Shown one piece after another: positions 1 through 6,396 of a stretch of DNA of 6,445 bases; within the stretch, counting starts at the first letter, position 1, and each line of letters starts with the position of its first letter. This DNA is from Flavobacteriaceae bacterium (lineage in GTDB: Bacteria; Bacteroidota; Bacteroidia; Flavobacteriales; Weeksellaceae), in assembly GCA_031289875.1 (NCBI GenBank), contig JAITOO010000146.1, positions 1-6,445 of the forward strand. The letters run 5' to 3'. Made by a program: the position numbers and the translations under genes. The notes under the pieces are model-generated. The model was not told the DNA's origin. It saw only the letters and a list, made by a program, of their open reading frames with translations, and made no database searches.

Positions 1-219
1 AATGTAGCTATCGTAGGCGATTTCAACGGCTGGGACGTCGAAGCCTCACCCTTAAAAAAAGGTAAAGACGGAGTGTTCAAAATTACCTTGGATTTGGCAA
101 CAGGAGGAGAATATGAATACCGTTTCGTTGTGGACGGTAGTTATATAAACGACCCCGAAGCAGAAAAATATTATTTCAATCACTACGCGGGTCAGGACAA
201 CTCTGTGGTTTCCTTGTAA
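1..219 (+). CDS. Glycogen-binding (CBM48/AMPK-beta-like E-set) domain protein, C-terminal part, cut by window edge
   Basis: The frame is open from the first base and ends with TAA, giving the last 72 residues of a protein whose start lies outside the window. The visible part is most of an isoamylase-N/CBM48 early-set fold: VAIVGDFNGWD near the start, a PLKKGKDGVFKITLDL strand pair, then YEYRFVVDG and a conserved NDPEAE turn. This pattern of aromatic and glycine positions is characteristic of the glycogen/starch-binding domain of branching enzymes and AMPK beta subunits. Because the protein ends right after the domain, with no amylase barrel, it is probably one of the small stand-alone E-set proteins of about 100 residues found in Bacteroidota; that is inference, since the N-terminus is missing. 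Its role is likely polysaccharide binding, and no catalytic residues are present. The next gene starts 17 bp downstream on the same strand, so the two may be cotranscribed. Confidence 0.8.
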   Translation, partial: NVAIVGDFNGWDVEASPLKKGKDGVFKITLDLATGGEYEYRFVVDGSYINDPEAEKYYFNHYAGQDNSVVSL

Positions 220-236
220 GAGAAAGAACGTACCAA

Positions 237-458
237 ATGATGACGAAACTGAGAACCATGTTTGAAGCTCATGGTTTTGATGTAATTTCTCGAATTTCGG
301 AAAAGTTCGGAATGAGGGCTTCTAAATTGCGTTTATTTTTTATCTACTTGTCATTCATTACGTTAGGAAGCGTTTTTGCGCTTTACCTTACAACAGCTTT
401 TTTTCTGTGGATAAAAGACAGCATTTTCATCAAACGCCGATCGGTATTTGATTTGTAA
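237..458 (+). CDS. Small PspC-domain inner-membrane protein
   Basis: The 73-residue product matches the short stand-alone PspC-domain proteins of Flavobacteriia, often labelled PspC family transcriptional regulator. Residues 1-30 form a soluble helix region with the FGMRASKLRL motif typical of PspC. Residues about 33-59 are a single hydrophobic membrane segment ending in FFLWIKD. The positively charged tail ends with RRSVFDL, a close match to the usual ending of this family as I remember it. The full family domain is present, so the small size is normal. A second ATG directly follows the first (237 and 240), and either could be used; there is no clear Shine-Dalgarno sequence. In proteobacteria PspC senses envelope stress with PspA and PspB, but no psp partners are visible here, so a regulatory role is only inferred from the domain. 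It follows the glycogen-binding gene by 17 bp. Confidence 0.8.
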   Translation: MMTKLRTMFEAHGFDVISRISEKFGMRASKLRLFFIYLSFITLGSVFALYLTTAFFLWIKDSIFIKRRSVFDL

Positions 459-492
459 ATGATTATCCACTATATGTCCTATTGAGTTATTT

Positions 493-509
493 ACGCTGAA
501 AGCGTTTTT
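493..509 (+). terminator. Possible weak intrinsic terminator after the PspC-domain gene
   Basis: ACGCT and AGCGT form a perfect 5-bp stem around a GAA loop (493-505), and the T ending the stem opens a run of five T. It lies 35 bp after the stop of the PspC-domain gene, in the right orientation to end that transcript. The stem is short, so this is only a candidate. Confidence 0.3.
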
Positions 510-609
510 AATGTTGATAATTCCGTACAAGCGCAGTGCGGGGGAAGAGAGGTATTTTCTACCTATAAGTTGCATTTGTTAGTTGAATCTGCGAAAGGAA
601 GATTTATGA

Positions 610-735
610 ATAAAGGCGTTCGAAACCATAGGAATAAATTTGGGAGCGGGATACAGTGCGGAAACAATAGTATCTAAAGCAAAAACGAAAACATCGAAAA
701 ATCCAATCACAAATGATCAAAAAGATATTTTATAA
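610..735 (+). pseudogene. Possible decayed or frameshifted small reading frame of unknown origin
   Basis: The frame runs 41 codons from just after a TGA (607-609) to a TAA (733-735) and reads IKAFETIGINLGAGYS followed by a lysine/threonine-rich tail ending NDQKDIL. It has no ATG. An ATG at 606, one frame away, begins MNKG, and loss of one base around 612-615 would join it to this frame as MNKAFETIGINLG. The protein-like composition suggests a remnant or a sequencing frameshift, but I do not recognise a family, and a run of this length can occur by chance. Low confidence. Confidence 0.15.
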
Positions 736-741
736 ATACTT

Positions 742-1515
742 TTACCCTTGTTTCATTATTTCTTTCTGATTCAAGTATAACTGTCTTAGCCCTTTAATAG
801 TGTGATGACGGTCGTAAATATTGATTTTTGTAGTAAGAGGTGCAAAAAGATGTCCTGTTCCACCGGTAGCAATGACGTAGGTTTCTTCGCCGAGTTCCTT
901 GTTGATGCGGTCTATCAACCCCTCAACCATGCTCAGGAAACCAAAAATCAGCCCGCTTTGCATACATTCTTCGGTCGTTTTGCCCAAGACCCGCTTCGGC
1001 GTGCGCATTTCCACGTCCGAGAGTTGAGCCGTCGCTCCGATGAGCGAGTTCAACGAGGTTACTACGCCTGCGGCGATTATCACGCCTTTGACTTCTCCCT
1101 TTCGGTCAATGCAGGTCAGCGTCAGCGCCGTTCCGAAATCAACGATGATTTTGTTGCCGTCATATTTCTCATGTGCATAGGTGGCGTTGGCGTACAAATC
1201 TGTTCCTATCTGGGGAGAAACGTCTGTGAGCGAAGATGGGGTGTTTCGGCTGACCAGCACCGTTTTGATGTTGTGCAAACGCGAGAGTGATTTCCTTATA
1301 GGATAGGTAAGATGAGGCACTACCGAGCCTACCGCTATCTCCGTAATATCGTCCGGAGAAATTTCATAATTCTGGTATGCTATCTTAAATTGAGAGAAAA
1401 GTTCATCTTCAGTCTTGTACGGTTTAGTGTTCGTTACCCAAGAAATGACACATTTTTCCCCATCGAATATACCGAAGCGCAAGTTGCTGTTTCCTACATT
1501 TACTACTAAAAGCAT
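742..1515 (-). CDS. coaX: Type III pantothenate kinase (divergent active-site motifs)
   Basis: This is the enzyme that phosphorylates pantothenate with ATP in the cytoplasm, the first step of coenzyme A synthesis. The 257-residue product spans the whole family, with an ASKHA kinase fold in two halves. The N-terminal phosphate motif reads VVNVGNSNLRFG (residues 4-15), SVVPHLT is at 64-70, the pantothenate-site motif is GTDLYANA (104-111), the second phosphate motif IVDFGTA is at 124-130, MQSG is at 185-188, ATGGT at 216-220 and KGLRQLY at 241-247. Two motif positions are unusual: the Asp expected in the first DxGN(S/T) motif is Asn6, and the Arg expected after Asp in GxDR is Leu107. Asp106, usually assigned as catalytic base, and Asp126 are kept. 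The ATG follows the stop of the upstream peptidase gene by only 3 bp, so cotranscription is likely. Family assignment is firm; full activity is not certain. Confidence 0.93.
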   Translation of the reverse strand: MLLVVNVGNSNLRFGIFDGEKCVISWVTNTKPYKTEDELFSQFKIAYQNYEISPDDITEIAVGSVVPHLTYPIRKSLSRLHNIKTVLVSRNTPSSLTDVSPQIGTDLYANATYAHEKYDGNKIIVDFGTALTLTCIDRKGEVKGVIIAAGVVTSLNSLIGATAQLSDVEMRTPKRVLGKTTEECMQSGLIFGFLSMVEGLIDRINKELGEETYVIATGGTGHLFAPLTTKINIYDRHHTIKGLRQLYLNQKEIMKQG

Positions 1516-1518
1516 GAT

Positions 1519-3381
1519 TTATTTTTGTTTTGGATAGAGGTTATTTTTGTAGTTAATATCTCCCAGACGTTGGGTTGCATCAATCATCAGAAATTTAATC
1601 TCCGTCATCGGTGCAGAAATTTCCAGCGTGTATTCTTTCTGTGTCCATTTCCAGTAGGGAAGATTTTTTTGAGGAAGGTTAAATTCCTGATGCTTAGTAT
1701 TGTGCATCATATTCAGAGGGATGTTATATACTTCTTGCGAGCCGTTTTTCAAAGCAACGTACAAATCCACAGGCATCGGAAAATCGCCCAAATTTTCCAA
1801 AGTTACGGAAGTTGAGTTGTTTCCGGATTTTTTCACATTTTTAATGGCGTAATCAATTTGGCGCGTGGTGGTTGTCATGTAATTCCAATACCATTTCAAA
1901 TCCATTTGAGAGACTTTTTGTGCAATGTGGATAAAATCTCTGTCCGTCGGGTGTTTAAATTTCCATGTTTCAAAATATTCTTTCATGATTTTGACAAGAT
2001 TCTGCTTTCCAACAATATATTCCAGTCCGACCAAAAACATTTCGCCTTTCACGTAAGCTGCGGCAGAATATCCCTTTGTGGTTTTAAAATGGTCAGACAG
2101 AAGCCCCATAGGCTCTTCCTGTCCGGATTGGGCAAAATAGATGTAATTATTCACTGTCTCAAAATGGTCGTTAGGAAAATTTATTACGCTTTCAGGAAAG
2201 ATTTTTGCCATGACTAAATGTTCGGCATAAGAAGCAAAACCCTCGTCTAACCAAGCCCTCATGCTCTCGTTGGTGGCGAGAACCTGCTGAAACCACGAAT
2301 GAGAAGCCTCGTGAAACATCAGTCCGCAAAGATCCTGCAACGAGTCCGAGTTTCCGACCATAACCGTACACATTCCGTATTCCATACCGCCGTCGCCACC
2401 CTGTATGAAAGAATAGGCAGGGTAGGGATATGCACCGAAATTATCTTTCATCAATTGATAATACTGCACGATTTTCGGTTTAGATTCTTCCCAATATTGG
2501 GTTTTGTCAGATTTTTGATAGACGAGAAAGACAGTTGTTTCGTTGGTAACTTTCAGGCTATCAACGGTATAATCAGAGTCGGCAGCCCACGCAAAATCGT
2601 GGATATTTTCTGCCCGAAAATGCCATTTCGTTTTACCGTTGTTCACGACGGGTTTTGCTTGCGGGTCGTAGCCTTTCACTTCTGAAGGATTCTGCAAAAC
2701 GCCGCCCGCACCGATGATGTAATCTTTGTCGATATTGATGGAAACGTCAAAATTTGCAAAAACGCCGTGAAATTCGCGGGCGATATAGTCAAAAGTGTGC
2801 CAGCCTTCGTAATCGTATTCTACCGCTTTGGGATACCACTGTGTAAAGGTCAGGTCGATGCCTTCGGCGTTGTTTCGTCCGCTTCGGCGGATTTGAACGG
2901 GAATTTGCGCCGTCCATTCCATCTCGAAAGTCGTGGTGGAATTTGGGAGTATCGGGCTGTTTAACTGCACTTTGAGCAGGGTTTCTTCAACTGTGGAATT
3001 GACCGGAACGCCATCTTGTTTCAAGGAAGAAATTTTTTGCCGACCGATTTCGTCCGGTTTCAGAGAAGCGATTTTGAAAGTTCCGTCGGGGTTTCTTTGA
3101 CGGCTGTCGGCGTTTTTTCCGAGAGTTTGAACGCTTTGGTCCATCATCGAATTGGGCTGGAAAGCATTCCAATATAAGTGGAAATAAAAAACTTTTAGTG
3201 TGTCGGGAGAATTATTTTTGTAGGTAATTGTTTGGTTACCTTTGTATTGATACTTTTTCACATCTACGTCGATGTCCATTTTGTAATCCGCATGTTGTTG
3301 ATAATAAGGGTACAACTGAGCTTTCAGAATGGAAATGCCAAGTGTGGAATATAACAAATATAATAGAAAAATTTTATTCAT
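1519..3381 (-). CDS. Secreted M1-family zinc metallopeptidase (aminopeptidase)
   Basis: The 620-residue product begins with a Sec signal peptide (MNKIFLLYLL and on to about ILKAQ, residue 22), so it should act in the periplasm or at the outer membrane. The mature N-terminal part (about 27-280) is the beta-saddle domain of M1 peptidases. The catalytic domain holds GGMEYGM (331-337, a variant of the GxMEN substrate motif), the zinc motif HEASH (357-361), and the third zinc ligand Glu380 in WLDEG, exactly 19 residues after the second His. Tyr443 in AYVKGEMFL is a plausible transition-state tyrosine. The C-terminal part from about 505 is beta-rich and lacks the large helical domain of PepN. It probably trims peptides from their N-terminus. 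An in-frame GTG at 3390 would add three residues (MKQ), but the ATG at 3381 gives a better signal peptide start. It is followed by coaX after 3 bp. Confidence 0.93.
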   Translation of the reverse strand: MNKIFLLYLLYSTLGISILKAQLYPYYQQHADYKMDIDVDVKKYQYKGNQTITYKNNSPDTLKVFYFHLYWNAFQPNSMMDQSVQTLGKNADSRQRNPDGTFKIASLKPDEIGRQKISSLKQDGVPVNSTVEETLLKVQLNSPILPNSTTTFEMEWTAQIPVQIRRSGRNNAEGIDLTFTQWYPKAVEYDYEGWHTFDYIAREFHGVFANFDVSINIDKDYIIGAGGVLQNPSEVKGYDPQAKPVVNNGKTKWHFRAENIHDFAWAADSDYTVDSLKVTNETTVFLVYQKSDKTQYWEESKPKIVQYYQLMKDNFGAYPYPAYSFIQGGDGGMEYGMCTVMVGNSDSLQDLCGLMFHEASHSWFQQVLATNESMRAWLDEGFASYAEHLVMAKIFPESVINFPNDHFETVNNYIYFAQSGQEEPMGLLSDHFKTTKGYSAAAYVKGEMFLVGLEYIVGKQNLVKIMKEYFETWKFKHPTDRDFIHIAQKVSQMDLKWYWNYMTTTTRQIDYAIKNVKKSGNNSTSVTLENLGDFPMPVDLYVALKNGSQEVYNIPLNMMHNTKHQEFNLPQKNLPYWKWTQKEYTLEISAPMTEIKFLMIDATQRLGDINYKNNLYPKQK

Positions 3382-3407
3382 TTGTTTCACGAATTTAAAT
3401 AAAGGTA

Positions 3408-3415
3408 CAAATTTA
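3408..3415 (-). promoter_or_regulatory. Candidate Bacteroidota -7 promoter box for the M1 peptidase and coaX
   Basis: On the minus strand the sequence reads TAAATTTG, a perfect match to the Bacteroidota TAnnTTTG box. It ends 26 bp upstream of the peptidase ATG, a plausible spacing. No clear TTG -33 element is present at the usual distance; the nearest sequence is TTTTC. The match is short and AT-rich DNA produces such sites by chance. Confidence 0.4.
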
Positions 3416-3472
3416 CGTTAAAATCAGTGAATATTGAAAATTCAGGTATCATTATTGCGGCATAAAATTTCG

Positions 3473-4021
3473 ATGAAGACAAAAATCAACCTGCAAGAAC
3501 TGATAGAAGATGCCAAAGCCTATAAACAACAGGCACAGAGTAAATTGGTTAATATTTTTTGGCTGGATGTACGCAATTACATTCTTTTTCTTTCCAAAGA
3601 CGAACACGTTACCGAAGAATTGACCATTGAAACTTTTACCAAAGTTCTGCGAAAATTGTCGCTGTACAAAGCTGATTTTGATTTCAGAACTTGGCTTTTG
3701 TCTATTGCGCACAACACGACGGTTGATTTTCTCCGCAAAAAAAACAAAGATAAAGGATTATTTTCAGAAGAAAAATATGTTGATTTTCAAGATGTAGAGC
3801 CGTCTCCCGAACAGATTTTCATTGACCGTCAAGATGAGGAAAAATTGGAAAAGCGGTTGAAAAAACTCCCCGAAAATTACCGAAAATTGATACAACTTCG
3901 CTATTTGGACGGCAAAAAACTCAAAGACATTGCCGCTGAAATGGAACTTTCCCTCGCCAATGTGAAAGTCAGCCTGATGAGAGCAAAAAAACTGCTCGCA
4001 GAAAAAGAATTTGGCAAATGA
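3473..4021 (+). CDS. ECF-type sigma-70 family RNA polymerase sigma factor
   Basis: The 182-residue product is a two-domain sigma factor that would direct RNA polymerase to a set of promoters in the cytoplasm. Region 2 (about 20-92) contains TIETFTKVLRKL and FRTWLLSIAHNTTVDFLRKK, the usual core-binding and -10 recognition helices. A charged linker follows (93-121). Region 4 (about 122-175) contains LPENYRKLIQLRYLDGKKLKDIA and a helix-turn-helix ending NVKVSLMRAKKLL. Size is normal for an ECF factor. A TTG at 3434 in the same frame would add 13 residues, but the ATG at 3473 starts where homologues normally start and is preferred. It is transcribed divergently from the M1 peptidase. No anti-sigma gene is seen next to it: the following gene is yaaA on the opposite strand. 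The regulon cannot be read from the sequence. Confidence 0.9.
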   Translation: MKTKINLQELIEDAKAYKQQAQSKLVNIFWLDVRNYILFLSKDEHVTEELTIETFTKVLRKLSLYKADFDFRTWLLSIAHNTTVDFLRKKNKDKGLFSEEKYVDFQDVEPSPEQIFIDRQDEEKLEKRLKKLPENYRKLIQLRYLDGKKLKDIAAEMELSLANVKVSLMRAKKLLAEKEFGK

Positions 4022-4069
4022 ACGAAGTATAAATGAGTTATCGCTTCAGCCTGTTGGCACATCGAAACG

Positions 4070-4828
4070 TCAGCGAATAAACGTCCAGCGGTTTTCATCA
4101 GAAAGTTCGTCGGAAAATTCGTAACGGTCTTCGTGATAAACTTTCAGAGTTTCAGAGTTTCCGATGTTATTTTCGGCACACCAGCGTGTCATTTTTCCTC
4201 GCGCATTTTTGAAATACATCATGATGCTTTGGAGTTTTCCGTTGCGATAATCTTTAAATTCAACATCAATGATTCTTCCTTTCAATTCTTTGGTATTCAG
4301 TACCTTAAAGTATTCCTGACTTGCCAGATTCACAATGAATTCATCTTTTTTCAGCAAAGAATTAAAATCGTTCGTAAGTCGTTCACTCCAAAATTCATAC
4401 AGATTTTTTGCATTTTTCGTTGGCAGTTTTTTGCCCATTTCAAGCCGATAGAGCATGATTTCGTCGGCAGGTTTCAGCAAACCGTACAAACCTGAGATAA
4501 TCCGCAGATTTTCTTGCAGATAGTCCAAAGCAGACGGAGACAAAGTTTCTGCATCAAGCCCGCGATAGACCTCGCCTTTGAAAGCAAAAACTGCCTGCAG
4601 GCATTCATTTTTTGACGGATTCGGCTTCCATGCCTGATTGCGCTCCCAATTTTCTTTGGACAATTTTGGGGAAATATGCAAAAGATTCTCCAGTTCTGTG
4701 GGGGAATAGTCTTTTAACTCAGAATGAAGCGTTTGGCTGAGTTTAACATATTCAGGATGAGTTCGTTTCTTCCATTTGGAGGAGGTTTCCAAACTCATGA
4801 TTTTTGCAGGTGAAAGGAGAATTTTCAT
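4070..4828 (-). CDS. yaaA: Peroxide stress protein YaaA (DUF328/UPF0246)
   Basis: The 252-residue product matches the YaaA family along its length (the E. coli protein has about 258 residues). Visible family motifs are LLSPAK (4-9), AFKGEVYRGLDA (82-93), RIISGLYGLLKP (109-120), NLASQEYFK (167-175) and YFKNARGKMTRW (205-216), with the usual charged C-terminus ending in an aromatic-rich FSDELSDENRWTF stretch. In E. coli, YaaA lowers free intracellular iron and limits Fenton damage during hydrogen peroxide stress, and it has been reported to bind DNA; the same role here is inferred from the family. An upstream TTG at 4861 would add 11 residues, but family members start at MKILLSPAK, so the ATG at 4828 is used. 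It lies 69 bp downstream of the gamma-carbonic anhydrase gene on the same strand and may share its transcript. Its end converges on the sigma factor gene, 48 bp away. Confidence 0.92.
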   Translation of the reverse strand: MKILLSPAKIMSLETSSKWKKRTHPEYVKLSQTLHSELKDYSPTELENLLHISPKLSKENWERNQAWKPNPSKNECLQAVFAFKGEVYRGLDAETLSPSALDYLQENLRIISGLYGLLKPADEIMLYRLEMGKKLPTKNAKNLYEFWSERLTNDFNSLLKKDEFIVNLASQEYFKVLNTKELKGRIIDVEFKDYRNGKLQSIMMYFKNARGKMTRWCAENNIGNSETLKVYHEDRYEFSDELSDENRWTFIR

Positions 4829-4897
4829 ACTAACTTTGAGACGAGAATTTTGGTCTGTCAAATTATTTTTTAACGCAATAAATACATTACTTATTTT

Positions 4898-5452
4898 TTA
4901 TTGAAAATGTGGTACTCCTTCGGGTTGATTTTCCTTTTCGCACGTGTACCAACTGCTGTATTTCACATAGTTATTGGCAATTCTTTGGATTTCGCCCTCT
5001 AACAGTTCCTGCGATACCTCTTTGATTTTTTTTGCAGGAACGCCTGCCCAAAGTTCACCCGCTTTCACATGCCTGCCCTGCGTTACGACCGCTCCCGCAG
5101 CGATAATGGCGTTGCTTTCCACAACTGTATCGTCCATGACGATTGCGCCCATTCCAATCAATACATTGTCATGAATCGTACAGCCGTGAACCACAGCATT
5201 ATGACCGATGGAGACATTGTTGCCGATGTTCGTCGGAAATTTTTGGTACGTGCAGTGAATCATGGCATTGTCCTGAATGTTTACCTTGTTTCCGATTTTG
5301 ATGTAATTAACGTCTCCACGAATCACGGCATTGAACCATACGGAGCATTGCGCCCCTAAGATTACGTCTCCGATAATCGTTGCTGTTTCAGCGATATAAC
5401 AATCCTCCCCGATAACAGGAGACTTTCCTAAAACTTTTTTAACTAATGGCAT
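4898..5452 (-). CDS. Gamma-class carbonic anhydrase family protein (left-handed beta-helix)
   Basis: The 184-residue product is a hexapeptide-repeat, left-handed beta-helix protein of the gamma-carbonic anhydrase/YrdA/PaaY type, normally a cytoplasmic trimer. The zinc ligands of the family are in place: His66 (MIHC), His84 and His89 (IGHNAVVHG). The conserved RGD (Arg45, Asp47) and NIQDN (Gln60, Asp61) are also present. The repeats run from about 12 to 140 and end with ELWAGVPAKKIKEV, followed by a C-terminal helix (about 146-170) that packs along the helix in relatives. The acidic loop carrying the proton-shuttle Glu of the archaeal Cam enzyme is absent, as in most short bacterial members, many of which have little or no measured activity. 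The likely reaction is CO2 hydration, but it may instead act on another metabolite. The ATG is close to a divergent gene, and yaaA follows on the same strand. Confidence 0.9.
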   Translation of the reverse strand: MPLVKKVLGKSPVIGEDCYIAETATIIGDVILGAQCSVWFNAVIRGDVNYIKIGNKVNIQDNAMIHCTYQKFPTNIGNNVSIGHNAVVHGCTIHDNVLIGMGAIVMDDTVVESNAIIAAGAVVTQGRHVKAGELWAGVPAKKIKEVSQELLEGEIQRIANNYVKYSSWYTCEKENQPEGVPHFQ

Positions 5453-5496
5453 AACTATAAATTATCAAAAAATTTTAATTCTGCGTGCAAGTTATG

Positions 5497-5504
5497 TATT
5501 TTTG
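5497..5504 (+). promoter_or_regulatory. Candidate Bacteroidota -7 promoter box for the Nfu/NifU gene
   Basis: TATTTTTG is a perfect match to the TAnnTTTG box and ends 19 bp before the ATG at 5524, a spacing that fits a short leader. No clear TTG -33 element is seen upstream. The box lies inside the extended frame that would begin at the GTG at 5485, which supports the ATG as the true start. Confidence 0.5.
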
Positions 5505-5523
5505 CGAAAAATCAAGAATAATT

Positions 5524-6396
5524 ATGAATATAAATATTGAAAAAACGCCTGAGAAACATATTATCAAGTTTGTTTTTCCGTATACTTTGGTTGAGGGGAG
5601 CTATGAAATTTCAAATTTACAGCAAGCGAAAAATATCCCTATTGCACAGTCTTTGTTGCAGTTGCCTATTATTTCAAGTGTTTTTATTACAGCAAATTTC
5701 ATCGCTGTACAGAAAAAGGAAAACACAGCGGATTGGGAAATGATACAAGACGATTTGAAAGAATTAATCGCTGACGAAATGCTCGCCAGTCCAACGGTAA
5801 TCATTCAGCCTCAGCAAGTTCCCATTTCCGTTTATGTAGAAATAACGCCTAATAATTCGGTCAGGAAATTTGTAACCAACAAAATTTTAGTGCAGGGAAT
5901 CATTGAATTGAAAAATGCAGAAGAATCCGCCCAAGTTCCTTTGGGACAATATCTTTTCGATTTTCCTTATGTGAAAGAAATCTTTATTTCCGAAAATTTT
6001 ATTTCCATCACCAAAACCGATGAAGCAGATTGGGACGGCATCGCTATGGAGTTGAGATTCAACATTTCAGAATATTTGCGGTCAGGAAAGGAAATTAGCA
6101 ATATTACTAATTTTTCAACGTATAAGCCTCAGAAACACACAAATAGGGATTTAAGCGAAACGGAGAAAAAAATCAAAACTATTTTGGACGAATATGTCTT
6201 GCCTGCGGTATCGGGCGACGGAGGAAATATCGACCTGATTTCCTTTGACGAGCAAACCAAAACCGCCGTAATGCTTTTGCAAGGTGCGTGCAGCGGCTGT
6301 CCTTCATCTGCGCTCACGCTCAAAAGCGGCATCGAAAACCTGCTCCGAGAGATGATGCCCGACGAAGTAGAATTTGTAGAAGCATGGAACGGGTAA
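5524..6396 (+). CDS. Nfu/NifU-type Fe-S cluster scaffold protein with two tandem Nfu N-terminal domains
   Basis: The 290-residue cytoplasmic product should bind a 4Fe-4S cluster and pass it to client proteins. It has two copies of the Nfu N-terminal domain: residues about 1-88 and 101-187. They share the layout KFV...LVxG, IPIAQSLLQLP/VPLGQYLFDFP, VFITANFIAV/IFISENFISI and an ADW motif before a helix. A linker (about 188-212) leads to the C-terminal NifU domain (about 213-287), with VLPAVSGDGGNIDLI and the cluster-binding CxxC in GACSGCPSS (Cys256, Cys259). There is no IscU-like domain. An in-frame GTG at 5485 would add 13 residues, but those overlap a promoter-like box and do not look like the family, so the ATG at 5524 is chosen. 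It is transcribed divergently from the gamma-carbonic anhydrase gene, with 71 bp between the starts. Function is inferred from the family. Confidence 0.93.
   Translation: MNINIEKTPEKHIIKFVFPYTLVEGSYEISNLQQAKNIPIAQSLLQLPIISSVFITANFIAVQKKENTADWEMIQDDLKELIADEMLASPTVIIQPQQVPISVYVEITPNNSVRKFVTNKILVQGIIELKNAEESAQVPLGQYLFDFPYVKEIFISENFISITKTDEADWDGIAMELRFNISEYLRSGKEISNITNFSTYKPQKHTNRDLSETEKKIKTILDEYVLPAVSGDGGNIDLISFDEQTKTAVMLLQGACSGCPSSALTLKSGIENLLREMMPDEVEFVEAWNG

Larger units (their letters stand above)
459..741. other. Convergent intergenic region without a convincing gene
   Basis: This 283-bp gap lies between the ends of the PspC-domain gene (+) and coaX (-). It holds a short hairpin with a T run at 493-509 and a frame on the plus strand, 610-735, that stays open for 41 codons without a usual start codon. 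I see no tRNA, rRNA, tandem repeat or transposase remnant. Bidirectional termination would be expected here, but no strong terminator for coaX is visible on the minus strand. Confidence 0.6.

Noticed and set aside
363..575. Minus-strand 70-codon frame over the end of the PspC-domain gene and the gap
   Set aside because: Nearly half overlaps the PspC-domain gene on the opposite strand, and the translation shows no recognisable motif.
802..1290. Long plus-strand frame antisense to coaX
   Set aside because: It lies fully inside a confident gene on the other strand and its translation shows no family motif; it is a shadow of the GC-rich coaX codons.
1858..2685. Plus-strand frames antisense to the M1 peptidase
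   Set aside because: The peptidase is certain from its zinc motif and signal peptide, and the antisense translations have shadow-like composition with no domain.
4018..4080. ATG overlapping the sigma factor TGA, opening MNEV then a stop, followed by a 15-codon frame
   Set aside because: It suggested a decayed anti-sigma gene, but any codon ending in A before TGA makes such an ATGA overlap, and nothing protein-like follows.
4142..4157. Two copies of an 8-bp unit (TTTCAGAG) in tandem
   Set aside because: They lie in the coding sequence of yaaA and encode a normal SETLK stretch; two short copies are expected by chance.
4829..4897. TTGACA on the minus strand upstream of yaaA as a -35 box
   Set aside because: No matching -10 box lies 17 bp downstream, and Bacteroidota do not use the TTGACA/TATAAT pair; chance match.
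5069..5359. Plus-strand frame antisense to the gamma-carbonic anhydrase gene
   Set aside because: The hexapeptide-repeat gene on the minus strand has all its zinc ligands; periodic codons there keep the opposite strand open.
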